Positions 8,879 through 17,915 are shown, counted from the first letter of the stretch. The stretch: DNA of 64,000 nt from Larkinella insperata (GCF_026248825.1 NZ_CP110973.1:2933001-2997000), one strand, 5' to 3'. Numbers and translations: made by a program. The notes: generated from the letters alone by a model not told the origin.

Positions 8879-9850
8879 CTACTGGCTCCACTCGGTTGGC
8901 GTGCGATCCCAGCGGTGGCCTTCCAATTGTTGAAGTAATTCGGGCGACAACCCTTTGGCATCGCTGGCGGCCATGTTGGCTTCTACGTTCCGGATTTTAC
9001 GCATACCAGGAATCGTTGTGGCAACATCCGGGTTGCTCAGGATGAAGCGCAGGGCCATTTCCGGCATCGTCATGTCCGACGGAATCAGCGGTTTCAGCGC
9101 TTCGGCGTGATCAACGCTGGCGTTGAGGTTTTCCGGTACGAAGTACGTTGAGCGCCAGTCGTCGGCCGGGAAAGTGGTTTCTTTGGTCAGGGTCCCGGTC
9201 AGCGTGCCTTCGTCGAACGGAACGCGGGCAATGACGCCGATGTTCAGTTCGCGGCAAAGCGGAAACAGGTTGTCTTCCGGAGCCTGATCAAAAATGTTGT
9301 AGATTACCTGCACCCCATCGATCAGATTCGTCCGCAGGGTGTTCAGGCAATTGTCGGGTTCCCAACGGTTTACCGACAGTCCCCAGGCCTGTACTTTTCC
9401 CTCTTTGGTCAGCTTCGTAATGGCTTCCTTCCACTCGTCGCGGTCGGCCCAGCCATCTTCCCAGACGTGAAACTGCTGAAGGTCAATCGTCTCCACCCCC
9501 AGGTTTTTCAGGCTTTTTTCGGTGTATTCAACAATGTAATCGGCCGGAAAGACATCATCCAGGGAAAATTCCGGTCTGGAGGGCCATTTCCGGTTTTTGG
9601 GCGGAATTTTGGTGGCGACGTAAAGCCGTTTGTCGCTGTAGCGTTTCAGCAAATCGCCCAGGATTCGCTCGCTCAGCCCTTCGCCGTAGCCCCAGGCCGT
9701 ATCAAAAAAATTGCAGCCCAGTTCCACGGAGCGGTTCAGGGCCTGATCGACCTCTTCCCGCTCGGAACCCGTCCAACCAGCTAGGCCCCACATGCCGTAA
9801 CCTATGTCACTTACCTGCCAGCCAGTTCGGCCAAACGTACGGTATTGCAT
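8879..9850 (-). CDS. Aldo/keto reductase
   Basis: 323-aa cytoplasmic NADPH-dependent oxidoreductase of the aldo-keto reductase (TIM-barrel) superfamily. The catalytic tetrad is visible: Asp50 and Tyr55 in FFDTAWGYG, Lys81 in VATKIPP and His128 in QQFHVWED. The C-terminal cofactor-binding part contains GMRKIRNVEANMAA, matching the region that contacts the NADP phosphate in this family. Size is normal. Substrate unknown; members of this subgroup act on sugars and aldehydes or help detoxify carbonyls. It is divergent from the ABM monooxygenase gene, with a shared 139-base control region framed by an inverted repeat. Confidence 0.92.
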   Translation of the reverse strand: MQYRTFGRTGWQVSDIGYGMWGLAGWTGSEREEVDQALNRSVELGCNFFDTAWGYGEGLSERILGDLLKRYSDKRLYVATKIPPKNRKWPSRPEFSLDDVFPADYIVEYTEKSLKNLGVETIDLQQFHVWEDGWADRDEWKEAITKLTKEGKVQAWGLSVNRWEPDNCLNTLRTNLIDGVQVIYNIFDQAPEDNLFPLCRELNIGVIARVPFDEGTLTGTLTKETTFPADDWRSTYFVPENLNASVDHAEALKPLIPSDMTMPEMALRFILSNPDVATTIPGMRKIRNVEANMAASDAKGLSPELLQQLEGHRWDRTPTEWSQ

Positions 9851-9852
9851 TG

Positions 9853-9985
9853 TTAGTGAAGAATTAAGAGTGATGAGTTAAGAATTTAAAACGCCTTTCG
9901 CTAAAATAGCGGACGGCTTTTACGAGTGGTTATGTTTGTCGCGCAAGATTTAACGCTTAATTCTTAACTCCTAACTCTTCACTAA
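9853..9985. repeat. Long imperfect inverted repeat framing the divergent promoter region
   Basis: The left arm (about 9853-9889, starting TTAGTGAAGAATTAAGAG) and right arm (about 9950-9985, ending CTAACTCTTCACTAA) are imperfect reverse complements with roughly 60 bases between them. The arms touch the start codons of the two divergent genes (9850 and 9990). The composition resembles the palindrome at 8810-8866, which points to a repeated element rather than a gene-specific operator. Confidence 0.65.
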
Positions 9986-9989
9986 AATA

Positions 9990-10289
9990 ATGTTGGTACG
10001 TATTGTTCGGATGGCTTTTCAGGAAGGAAAAACAAGTGAGTTTCTGGCCCTGTTTGATGCGTCGAAGCAGCGCATTCGGGCGTTCCCCGGTTGTCGGCAC
10101 CTCGAACTGCTCCGGGATCTCGACCAGCCGACTGTTTATGTCACCTACAGCCATTGGGAGTCGCCGGAAGCGCTGGAGCAATACCGTCGTTCGGACCTTT
10201 TCATAACGACCTGGGCGGCCACCAAGGCGCTGTTTGCCGACCGGCCCGCGGCCTTTTCATTGGAAACCGTAGAAACGGTTAGCCTGTGA
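9990..10289 (+). CDS. Antibiotic biosynthesis monooxygenase (ABM) domain protein
   Basis: 99-aa single-domain protein of the ABM/YgiN-like dimeric ferredoxin-like fold. Typical marks are the opening MLVRIVRMAFQEGK, the middle FPGCRHLELLRDLDQP, and the SHWESPEALEQYRRSDLF helix that follows the central strands. Members are small cofactor-less monooxygenases, quinol monooxygenases or haem-degrading enzymes; the haem-binding residues of IsdG cannot be confirmed, so the exact reaction is open. It is divergent from the aldo/keto reductase, which suggests related roles in redox or detoxification, but this is inference. Length is full for the family. Confidence 0.87.
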   Translation: MLVRIVRMAFQEGKTSEFLALFDASKQRIRAFPGCRHLELLRDLDQPTVYVTYSHWESPEALEQYRRSDLFITTWAATKALFADRPAAFSLETVETVSL

Positions 10290-10374
10290 TGTAAAGCGAA
10301 ATAGGCACTTTTAGGTTTTTAGTGGTATTTTGTAGGGAAAATCTTATTTTTAAGAACTTCTATTCCTAAGCCCT

Positions 10375-13300
10375 ATGAACGCCCTTGTTGCCAGCAGTAT
10401 GCTCCGACTGACGGCTGTCTGGTTGTTGGCCGGTCTTTTGTTGACGAGGGGATGGGCACAGGGGCCTACGGCAACCCTGACTGGCCGGGTCATTGACGGG
10501 CAAACCAAACAACCGCTCCCGTTTGCCAGCGTCTACCTCAACAATTCCACCCGGGGAACCACAACGGATGAAAAAGGGAATTACCGGCTTACCAACGTTC
10601 CGCTCGGCACCGTTGAGTTGGTTGCTTCGTTTCTGGGCTACCAACCCGTTCAGCAGTCCATCCGGTTGGAAAACAGCCGGGAGCGTGTGGTTAATCTAAC
10701 GCTGAAAAGTGCGGGGGTGACCCTCACCGATGTCACGGTCAAAGCCCGGCGGGACAAGACCTGGGAGCGGAATTTCCGGACCTTTGAACGGGAGTTGCTT
10801 GGCCGGACCCCTTTCCGAAGCCAATGCGAAATCCTGAATCCGAACGCCCTGCGATTTACGGACGAACGCCATCGGCTGCGGGCCACGGCGACCGAGCCGG
10901 TGCTCATCGAAAACCGGGCGCTGGGCTACCGCATTCAATACGACATGCAGTATTTTGAGGTGATGGACAATGGAGCGATGTATTTCGCCGGTGCTACCCG
11001 TTTCGAAGAACTGAGGCCCACGGACAACCGACAGGCCGAACGTTGGCGGAGTAATCGCCAGCGGGCTTATAGCGGTTCAACCCGCCACCTCATTGCCAGC
11101 CTGGTTGCCGGAACTTACGAGAAAGAAGGTTTTATGGTGTACCGGGTCAATCCCGAATACCCAAAAGATCCCGGCAATACGAGTCTGTTCCAGGACCTCA
11201 ACCGCCATTTGCTGCCCGTTCAGATCGATTCCCTGATTCGGCCGGGACGCTTGGCGTTTGAACGGAAACTCGTGACGGCAACTCCTCTGAAGGTTTTGTA
11301 CAGTCGGACTTTCTCGGTGGAATCGCCCTACCGCGATGCGCCGTATGCCTTTACCGAATTCCGGTTTCCGCAGGGCATGAGCGAAGTGACCGTCGATGGC
11401 CGGGTGACGCTGCCGCTTGGTATGCTGGCGATGGGCTATCTGGGCAATGACCGGTTTTCGGTTCTGTTACCCGCCGACTGGCAACCCAGCGCTGGTAACG
11501 TCAAAACAGATTCCGTGGAAATACCCCCCACCGAGGGCCACATTTTGGCTACGGATTACCGGCTTGACTCCCTGGTGCGGCACTGGAAGCAGGCGCATCC
11601 TTACCAGGCTCCCACGGTATTTGCCCACATCGACAAACCGTTCTACCTGACCGGCGACCGGCTCTGGCTGAGCGCGTATGTACTGGAAGCCAGCACGTAC
11701 CAAACGCTGTTTGGCGAAGGCGCTTTGCACGTCGATCTGCTGACACCAGGCGGCAAGGTGGTGCAACACCAGTGGCTGCGCATCCGTGAAGGTCGGGCGG
11801 TGGGCGATTTTCGGCTTTCGGATACATTGAAAACCGGTATGTATCAGCTCCGCGCTTACACCGACGAAGATTACGCATCAATCCGCCCGGCTTTTGAACG
11901 CTCTGTTGCCGTGTATAACCTCCTGACCAGCGCGACTACCCGCCAACAGCCGGAGGCAACCGCCCAACTGGACGTTCAGTTTTTACCAGAAGGAGGGCGC
12001 TGGGTGGCCGAATTACCAAACCGATTGGCTTTTAAAGCCGCTGGTCCGGACGGGCGCGGACAAACCGTGTCGGGTCGAATTGTGGACGGGCAGGGGCAGC
12101 CGGTGGCTACCCTGACGAGTAATCCGTTGGGAATGGGCAGCGTGCTGATCAGGCCAAAAGCCGGGCAGACGTATCAGGCCGAAATTCAGTACAACGGATT
12201 AACCCAACGAGTTGCGCTACCCGCCGTGGAGCCGGAGGGCTTCGTGCTGACGGCGGATGCGGTGAGCGATACAACCGGATTGATGATCCGGATTCTGGCC
12301 AACCTGCCCCAGTCCGATCCGGTTGTGTATCTGACATTCCAGAGTCAGGGGCAATTGGTGCAACGAGCCAAAATGAAGTTACAGGATGGCAAAGCCTGGC
12401 TAAACTTACCGCTCTCGGTGCTGCCCGCCGGTCTTTGCCAGGTCACTTTGTACGATGCTTACGGTAAGCCCCGGGCGGAGCGACTGGTTTTTGTGCGGGA
12501 ACAAACCGCGCCCATCCGGGTCAACGTAACTGCCGACAAATCGATTTATACGCCCCGTGAACGGGTTGTGTTGAACCTGAAGCTGGCCGATCAGCCGGAA
12601 ACTCCGGTGGTAGCCCTGCTTTCAGCTGCCGTAACCGATGCCGACCAGGTTCCGGATGACTCCAGTACTGCGGATTTTCGGACTCATCTGTTGCTGACGG
12701 GCGATCTGCGCGGACGCGTCGAACGGCCCGGTTTTTTCTTCAAAGACACCACGCTGGCAACCCGTCGGGCACTTGATGATCTGCTTTTGACCCAGGGCTG
12801 GCGCCGGATCGGGCTGCGGCAACCGGAAACGCCGGCGGATACACTAGGGGGCGTGGTGTTCAGCGGGCGCGTGGTGGACGAGAAAGGCAAGCCCATTCCG
12901 TATGCCGAGCTTCTGGTAGCCGCTCCGTCGTCCAGACAGGCCATTCCATCTTCCGTCGGAACCAACCGTTACGGACGGTTTCGGATGGCGGGTTTGGGTG
13001 TGACCGATACTCTGCAACTGCTGGTTCAGGTGATGAACAACCAGTTCAAAGCCATCAAAGGAACCGTTGAAACCGATACAGCAGGCAGCGTTTGGTCGGC
13101 AGTGAAGCCGGTTTTTGAGCAGGATTCACCGGATTGGCGGCAGTTTCAGCAACAACTCGAAACGGCCCGGCTGCGGCAGGAGTCTGATCAAAAGCTCTAT
13201 CGCGACCGGCAAACCAGGCAACTCAAAGAAGTCACCATCAGGGCGCAGCGGCCGCGTCCTGAACACATTGAGCGCATGAGTTTGCACGGTACGCCCGACG

Positions 13301-13950
13301 CCCTGATTCTGTTTGACGAACGGTCGCAGTCTTACGCCAATGTGTACGAAATGATTCGGGGCCGGGTGCCGGGCGTTCAGGTGACGCAAAACTCCCAGGG
13401 CAACTACAGCGTAAACATCCGGAATGCCGTATCGTTTGGTGCGGGTAATTCGGCGCAGAGCCAGCCTCCGCTGTATATTCTGGACGGGTCGTATCTGACC
13501 GAAAGTCAGGACGGGAATGTCCTGCTGGGTTTGAGCCCCAACGATGTGGAACGAATTGAACTATTAAAAAGCGCTTCCACGACGGCCATATACGGTGCTC
13601 GCGGAGGAAACGGCGTTATTGCGTTCTATACCAAACGCGGGTTTACCCAGAAAAAGACCGCACCCGGCATTGGGCTTAATCAACTACCGCTCATTGGTCT
13701 TGCGCCCCAGCGGGAATTTTACGTTCCGCGCTACGAGGACTCGTCGGGCACGGCTCTGGCCGAACCGACTGCGCCGATCGACCGCCGGGATGTTCTGTAC
13801 TGGAAACCGTTGATGCAAACCGATTCGAAGGGGAATACCAATCTGGCGTTCCCGCTTTCGGACGTAGTCCGGACGCTTCGGGTCGTTGTGCAGGGCATTA
13901 CAACCGAAGGCCGGCCGGTGGTGGGCGTAACGAAGTTGAGGGTGCAATGA
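10375..13950 (+). CDS. Large surface protein: carboxypeptidase-like domain, macroglobulin (MG2)-like region and TonB plug without a barrel
   Basis: 1191 aa. A signal peptide ends near GWAQ; residues about 35-115 form a CarboxypepD_reg-like domain (GRVIDGQTKQPLPFASVYLN). A long middle stretch contains an MG2-like segment (VFAHIDKPFYLTGDRLWLSAY, about residues 414-434) and further beta-sandwich repeats. A second GRVVDEKGKPIPYAELL unit lies near residue 825. The C-terminal part (about 975-1090) is a TonB plug domain with PPLYILDGSYLT, NDVERIELLKSAS and IYGARGGNGVI. The protein ends about 100 residues later, so there is no room for an outer-membrane barrel. Probably a secreted or outer-membrane-associated protein; function unknown. 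It appears monocistronic. Confidence 0.85.
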   Translation: MNALVASSMLRLTAVWLLAGLLLTRGWAQGPTATLTGRVIDGQTKQPLPFASVYLNNSTRGTTTDEKGNYRLTNVPLGTVELVASFLGYQPVQQSIRLENSRERVVNLTLKSAGVTLTDVTVKARRDKTWERNFRTFERELLGRTPFRSQCEILNPNALRFTDERHRLRATATEPVLIENRALGYRIQYDMQYFEVMDNGAMYFAGATRFEELRPTDNRQAERWRSNRQRAYSGSTRHLIASLVAGTYEKEGFMVYRVNPEYPKDPGNTSLFQDLNRHLLPVQIDSLIRPGRLAFERKLVTATPLKVLYSRTFSVESPYRDAPYAFTEFRFPQGMSEVTVDGRVTLPLGMLAMGYLGNDRFSVLLPADWQPSAGNVKTDSVEIPPTEGHILATDYRLDSLVRHWKQAHPYQAPTVFAHIDKPFYLTGDRLWLSAYVLEASTYQTLFGEGALHVDLLTPGGKVVQHQWLRIREGRAVGDFRLSDTLKTGMYQLRAYTDEDYASIRPAFERSVAVYNLLTSATTRQQPEATAQLDVQFLPEGGRWVAELPNRLAFKAAGPDGRGQTVSGRIVDGQGQPVATLTSNPLGMGSVLIRPKAGQTYQAEIQYNGLTQRVALPAVEPEGFVLTADAVSDTTGLMIRILANLPQSDPVVYLTFQSQGQLVQRAKMKLQDGKAWLNLPLSVLPAGLCQVTLYDAYGKPRAERLVFVREQTAPIRVNVTADKSIYTPRERVVLNLKLADQPETPVVALLSAAVTDADQVPDDSSTADFRTHLLLTGDLRGRVERPGFFFKDTTLATRRALDDLLLTQGWRRIGLRQPETPADTLGGVVFSGRVVDEKGKPIPYAELLVAAPSSRQAIPSSVGTNRYGRFRMAGLGVTDTLQLLVQVMNNQFKAIKGTVETDTAGSVWSAVKPVFEQDSPDWRQFQQQLETARLRQESDQKLYRDRQTRQLKEVTIRAQRPRPEHIERMSLHGTPDALILFDERSQSYANVYEMIRGRVPGVQVTQNSQGNYSVNIRNAVSFGAGNSAQSQPPLYILDGSYLTESQDGNVLLGLSPNDVERIELLKSASTTAIYGARGGNGVIAFYTKRGFTQKKTAPGIGLNQLPLIGLAPQREFYVPRYEDSSGTALAEPTAPIDRRDVLYWKPLMQTDSKGNTNLAFPLSDVVRTLRVVVQGITTEGRPVVGVTKLRVQ

Positions 13951-13957
13951 TCGGGTG

Positions 13958-14488
13958 TTACGGAGTTTGGTCGCCGACTCCAAACAGAGCGCGCAGTTCC
14001 GTTGCATCCTGCGGTTTCATTCGCCCGGCCAGGACCAGACGCAGCTGCCGACGCCGGAGCGCACTCTTGAACAGTTCGTGCTCTTCCTCGGTTTCGGGCG
14101 TTACCGGCGGCACCTCAATGGGTCGTCCGTTCTGGTCGACGGCAACAAAGGTGTAAAAGGCCCGATTGGTGCTGACGCGCGTTCCCGCCGGAATATCTTC
14201 GGCCCATACTTCGATATTCACCTCCATCGATGAATTAAAACCGCGTGTGACCTTGGCCTGCATTGTTACAATATTGCCAAGCTTTATAGGCTCCGAAAAG
14301 GAAACATTGTCTACGGAAGCCGTTACTACGATGCGGTTCGAATGCTTTTGGGCGGCAATGGCGGCACAAATATCCATCCAGTGCAGGAGCCGGCCGCCCA
14401 TCAGATTGTTCAACGTATTGGTATCGTTTGGCAAGACCATCTCGGTCATGGTGGTCAGCGACTCGCGGGCGAATTTAGGTTGAAGCAT
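13958..14488 (-). CDS. Acyl-CoA thioesterase (YciA/BACH-like hotdog fold)
   Basis: 176-aa cytoplasmic hydrolase of acyl-CoA to free fatty acid and CoA. The hotdog-fold signature is NTLNNLMGGRLLHWMDICAA near residues 23-42, where Asn/Asp and the following helix form the active site in the YciA/BACH group, followed by ASVDNVSFSEPIKLGNIV and FNSSMEVNIEVWAED strands. A charged C-terminal extension (EEEHELFKSALRRRQLRL) is typical of Bacteroidota members. Its stop lies 7 bases from the convergent stop of the 1191-aa gene, with no visible hairpin between. Confidence 0.9.
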   Translation of the reverse strand: MLQPKFARESLTTMTEMVLPNDTNTLNNLMGGRLLHWMDICAAIAAQKHSNRIVVTASVDNVSFSEPIKLGNIVTMQAKVTRGFNSSMEVNIEVWAEDIPAGTRVSTNRAFYTFVAVDQNGRPIEVPPVTPETEEEHELFKSALRRRQLRLVLAGRMKPQDATELRALFGVGDQTP

Positions 14489-14555
14489 GGTTTAAATGAT
14501 CGGAACAACAGAAACTACGTCGTGCAGTTGCGAAGCTACGGGTTTTCCGGCTTTC

Positions 14556-15755
14556 TCAACGGTCTTTCTCTTTTTTCCGGGCTTCTTTCCGTTCCTCGCG
14601 CTTCTGCTGGCGCTCCTGTTTGCGCTCTTCCCGTCGTTCTTTGCGCTCGGCTTTCTTTTGCGCGCGCTTTTCCTTGAAATCCTGTTTTAAATTTTCAACA
14701 GCATCTTTGAACGTGACGGTATTGTCGAATTCGGCGGTGAATGCCTTCACGTAGGCGTTACGCAGCACCCCGATGATGATGGTCCAAACTTCCGTTTCGG
14801 TATTGTCGACGGTTCCCCGGATGGGTATGCGGGTGGCAACCTGGTCACGTTTCTGATTTTTGAGAATAGCCTTACCGCCTTCGGCCAGCAATTCCGTAAA
14901 AAATCGGCCAACCGTACGTTTATCACCCGGTTCCTTTAACTTGAAAATCTTCATGTCCTTGGTCAGCGGTTTGAAATAGCCGACAAATTTACCGTCGTAC
15001 ATGGCCATCTCGCTGATCACACTCACCGTTCCCCTTTCAAAGTCAACATTGCCGTATTCCCGCGCCAGATCGTTGAGTTTTACCAACTGAAGGTTGTTAA
15101 GGCTCAGGTTATAATTGAAATCCGGAAAGGCCTTCAGCAAATTCATCCCTGCCCCCAGTTTCATCGTTCCGCCCCAGCCCGGTACATCGCCCGAAGCCGT
15201 AACGGGGGAGGGCAGACGGCTTTGTTTGTCTTCCACGTTACGGATATTCCGAATTTCTACGGCAACTTTCTCCAGCGAAAGATTGGTTTTTGTGGCTTCA
15301 AAAAGATTGAGCAAATCGACTTTACCGCCGTAAACCGCAAAGCGGTTGATTTGAATCGGCAATAAATCTTTCACCAACTTCGTCCAGTCCAATTCTTCAC
15401 CGGTTTGGCTGACTTCTTCGTTATCGCTGAACGAAAAGTTAAGCTCAGGCTGGTAACATTCCACTTCACCCACCAGGGCTCCCTTGAACAAAGATTCCCA
15501 CTCAACCGAAAGGTCTATTTTAGGCACAAAAAGAAAGGGCTCCTTGATCTTTCCGTTGATTTTGCGGATGCGCAGGTCCTCAATCTGGTACGCACCCCGG
15601 ATCAGGGCAATGTTTACATCTTCAACATGGCCCGTGTAGGAGCCCATGTCGGCCATCATTTTATTGAGATAGCGTAAAACAAAATACGGCAGCAGCAATC
15701 TGGCGACGATCAGCAAGACGATCAGCGCCAGAACAATTTTCGTGGATCGTTTCAA
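14556..15755 (-). CDS. DUF748/AsmA-like protein with basic coiled-coil tail
   Basis: 399 aa. One N-terminal membrane helix (residues about 7-30) anchors a periplasmic domain resembling DUF748 and AsmA-like lipid-transfer/envelope-maintenance proteins, e.g. ALIRGAYQIEDLRIRKING and ELNFSFSD segments. The last 50 residues are almost purely charged (K, R, E) and predicted to be a long helix or coiled coil. The start codon is TTG at 15755: an in-frame TAA lies only 27 bases upstream and no ATG is available between. Function in outer-membrane lipid handling is inferred from the family only. Confidence 0.72.
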   Translation of the reverse strand: MKRSTKIVLALIVLLIVARLLLPYFVLRYLNKMMADMGSYTGHVEDVNIALIRGAYQIEDLRIRKINGKIKEPFLFVPKIDLSVEWESLFKGALVGEVECYQPELNFSFSDNEEVSQTGEELDWTKLVKDLLPIQINRFAVYGGKVDLLNLFEATKTNLSLEKVAVEIRNIRNVEDKQSRLPSPVTASGDVPGWGGTMKLGAGMNLLKAFPDFNYNLSLNNLQLVKLNDLAREYGNVDFERGTVSVISEMAMYDGKFVGYFKPLTKDMKIFKLKEPGDKRTVGRFFTELLAEGGKAILKNQKRDQVATRIPIRGTVDNTETEVWTIIIGVLRNAYVKAFTAEFDNTVTFKDAVENLKQDFKEKRAQKKAERKERREERKQERQQKREERKEARKKEKDR

Positions 15756-15862
15756 AGCAACAAAGGTTAATGCTGCTTATAAAACCCAAAAGTGGCGGAA
15801 GGGTTATACGCAGCCCCAGCCTTCAGTCCGTATTTTTGGCAAATAAAGGCCACGGTTACGGG

Positions 15863-16630
15863 CTACCGGAGGGCTGGCGAAAATTTTCGACCGTTGAGCG
15901 TTGCGTATTTGAAGTCGGCCGGACCGTCGAAAACCGTGTCTTCGAAGCTGGAATTGCGCGGTAGACGGGTATATTTGAAATCCGCCATGCCGTTGAAGCG
16001 TGCGTTTTGGAAAGTAGCCCCCTCGTCGAATTTTGTGTATTTGAAATCGGCGTATTCCTCAAACCGCGCTTTACGGAAGGCAATATCTTCCTTAAAGGCC
16101 GTGTATTTAAAGTTAGCCAATGCTCCAAAACGAACGTCTGCGAAGTCTGCGGCTGCCCGGAATCTGGCATACTTAAAATTGGCTTCTTTCCGGAAGCTGG
16201 AGCCGGTGTACAGTGCCCGTTGTTTAAAATCAGAGTATTTGAACTCCGATTCCTGCTCGAACTTACAGTTTTCAAACGTTACGGCTTCGTTAAAGTGGGT
16301 TGCATAAAGGATACCATTGCCTTTTAGCCGTACGGGTTCAAGATTTTTATAAGCCAGAAAGGCCCCCCTGAAGGTGCAGTTCCGAAACGTGATGGGGGTT
16401 TCAACGACGCTTTCATAGGCTTCGTTGGTGGCCCAGCGGTTGTCGCTCACCCGTCTTTTGTTGTCCAGTTCGGTTAGGTCAAGGTCGCCGGTGATGGTTG
16501 CGTTTTCATACGAAACCGTTTCACGGCGGTTGATTTTGTCCAGAATCTCTTTGGCGGTAACGGTGCGTTGCGCCCAGGAGGGCAGAAGAGCAGTCGCAGC
16601 CAGCATCAGGGCAGTCAGTAGAGTTTTCAT
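15863..16630 (-). CDS. Secreted pentapeptide-type repeat protein
   Basis: 255 aa. A clear signal peptide (MKTLLTALMLAATALLPSWA) sends it to the periplasm or beyond. The second half is a right-handed beta-helix of the Pentapeptide_3 type with phenylalanines spaced 5 and 6 residues apart in alternation. A 22-residue super-period is striking: FKY recurs at residues 130, 152, 174, 196, 218 and 240. The first 80 residues contain an unrelated helix (AKEILDKINRRETVS) and an LDLTEL repeat. Such proteins are structural scaffolds; some pentapeptide proteins mimic DNA but export argues against that here. It is a single gene. Confidence 0.85.
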   Translation of the reverse strand: MKTLLTALMLAATALLPSWAQRTVTAKEILDKINRRETVSYENATITGDLDLTELDNKRRVSDNRWATNEAYESVVETPITFRNCTFRGAFLAYKNLEPVRLKGNGILYATHFNEAVTFENCKFEQESEFKYSDFKQRALYTGSSFRKEANFKYARFRAAADFADVRFGALANFKYTAFKEDIAFRKARFEEYADFKYTKFDEGATFQNARFNGMADFKYTRLPRNSSFEDTVFDGPADFKYATLNGRKFSPALR

Positions 16631-16710
16631 CGAGGAGTTGATCTGTTTATTTCAAGGATGAAAATCAACCCGAAAAGGTTGCATGACCTACTGCGAACTA
16701 ATTTTCGGTC

Positions 16711-16743
16711 AAAAAAAACGCCCTGACGTAGATCAGGGCGTTT
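16711..16743 (-). terminator. Strong Rho-independent terminator of the nuclease operon
   Basis: Perfect 11-bp arms AAACGCCCTGA (16716-16726) and TCAGGGCGTTT (16733-16743) with a 6-base loop. Read on the minus strand, the stem is followed by eight T (complement of 16711-16718). It begins 20 bases after the stop of the 120-aa gene and closes the three-gene minus-strand operon. Confidence 0.92.
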
Positions 16744-16763
16744 ACATAATTGAATAAGAAGAC

Positions 16764-17126
16764 TTACGGAATCCAGATTGCTTTTTCGTAAGCGGTGGTG
16801 TAATCCAGTTCTTCCAGGGGTACAAACTCGGCAAATTTTCCGGCTTCATCCAGCCGGATGGCGTACCATAAGCCCGTGGCATCGCGGAGCAAAAGGCGGT
16901 AGCCGTAGAGCGGGTGGTACGTATGACCGTCGGTGCGGTGATCCCAGCCCGTTTGTAGTTCAATGGCGAAGGCGATTTGTGCCAACGCTTCGTCGATGTA
17001 TGCCATTAAGCTGCCAAAACCGTCCAGTTCTTCGATCCAGATCACCAATCCGTCGGTTCCCCAATCGAATAACGGATGGGAAGCAGACTGTTCGGCAGGA
17101 ATGGTTATAACTGTCTTGTCTGTCAT
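16764..17126 (-). CDS. Unknown 120-aa acidic protein, last gene of the nuclease operon
   Basis: I do not recognise this protein. It is 120 aa, acidic, without signal peptide or membrane helix, and rich in Trp, Tyr and Asp. It alternates short strands and a helix (GSLMAYIDEALAQIAFAIEL) with a histidine-rich turn GWDHRTDGHTYHPLYGYRL. It follows the PD-(D/E)XK nuclease gene by 69 bases on the same strand and precedes a strong terminator, so it is very probably co-transcribed with the nuclease and the 227-aa protein. By position it could be an accessory or inhibitor of the nuclease module, but nothing in the sequence proves this. Confidence 0.65.
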   Translation of the reverse strand: MTDKTVITIPAEQSASHPLFDWGTDGLVIWIEELDGFGSLMAYIDEALAQIAFAIELQTGWDHRTDGHTYHPLYGYRLLLRDATGLWYAIRLDEAGKFAEFVPLEELDYTTAYEKAIWIP

Positions 17127-17195
17127 GATTGTATATAGCTAAAACGTTGGTTATAAAACCGTTGTTCCTCTGGAAGCGGTTTTTTGCCAACTATT

Positions 17196-17915
17196 TTAAG
17201 ATGCCTGCCGTAGCCAGGGCGTGGCATTTACCTGCTGTTGTTCGTTCCATTTGCGCAGCCAGAAACGGTATTTTTTTCGGCCGTACTCCACAAAGTCTGG
17301 AATCGACGTTGCGTCGATGGCGAAAAGCCGGTGCGGTTTCTGTTTCTGAACGCCGATGAGAATAAACCGAATCTGCCGGGTTTGATCCCACTCCCGGCTA
17401 TCGGCGTGGCGCAGGCCATCGATGTAGAAAGCCGCCTGTCGGTCGTAATCGTAATCGTAACAACTCTGCAAAAACTGGCTTTGCGTCCGGGCCGACGTGG
17501 TTTTAAAATCCAGAATCAGCGCATGACGGCTTTTCGGGCTGGTATATACCATATCCAGCCGCGCTTTGCAGGCCAGTTCCGTCAGCGGATCGGTAAACAG
17601 AACCACTCGTTCCCGCTCCGATTTCCGGAGGTAGCGACGACAGAACGAATCCCGCCGGACCTGCTCCGTCAGGTGCTCCAGCCGCCCTGATTCAACCGGT
17701 TTGAGATCGGGCAGAAGCTGCTCGATAATTCCGCCCACGCTTTCGGGTTCCAGCAGATGCGAATGAAAGGCTCGCCCAAACTGCAGAGCCCGTTGCCCAA
17801 TGAACCGGTTGGTTCCCAGAAACTCTTCTTTCAGGCGGGTTAAATCAGAATTTGAAACGCGCGGAATGGAACGATAGTCAATGAGTTCGGTAATCATAAC
17901 GGAATTGGATTTCAT
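17196..17915 (-). CDS. PD-(D/E)XK nuclease, RecE/exonuclease VIII-like (DUF3799-type)
   Basis: 239-aa nuclease-fold protein. The N-terminal RecE-like mark is the 'SNSDL' segment (ISxSxL-type: VSNSDLTRLKEEFLG), followed by GRAFHSHLLEPE. The catalytic core is visible as ACKARLDMVY (first acidic residue), ALILDFKTT (the D-x-K pair) and a downstream QAAFYIDGL helix that carries the conserved Q/Y of the lambda-exonuclease/RecE/Cas4 clan. Such enzymes chew 5' ends of double-stranded DNA for recombination and are normally paired with a single-strand annealing protein. Here it is the second gene of a three-gene operon. MITEL seven codons in is an alternative start. Phage origin or a domesticated recombination module are both possible. 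Confidence 0.82.
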   Translation of the reverse strand: MKSNSVMITELIDYRSIPRVSNSDLTRLKEEFLGTNRFIGQRALQFGRAFHSHLLEPESVGGIIEQLLPDLKPVESGRLEHLTEQVRRDSFCRRYLRKSERERVVLFTDPLTELACKARLDMVYTSPKSRHALILDFKTTSARTQSQFLQSCYDYDYDRQAAFYIDGLRHADSREWDQTRQIRFILIGVQKQKPHRLFAIDATSIPDFVEYGRKKYRFWLRKWNEQQQVNATPWLRQAS

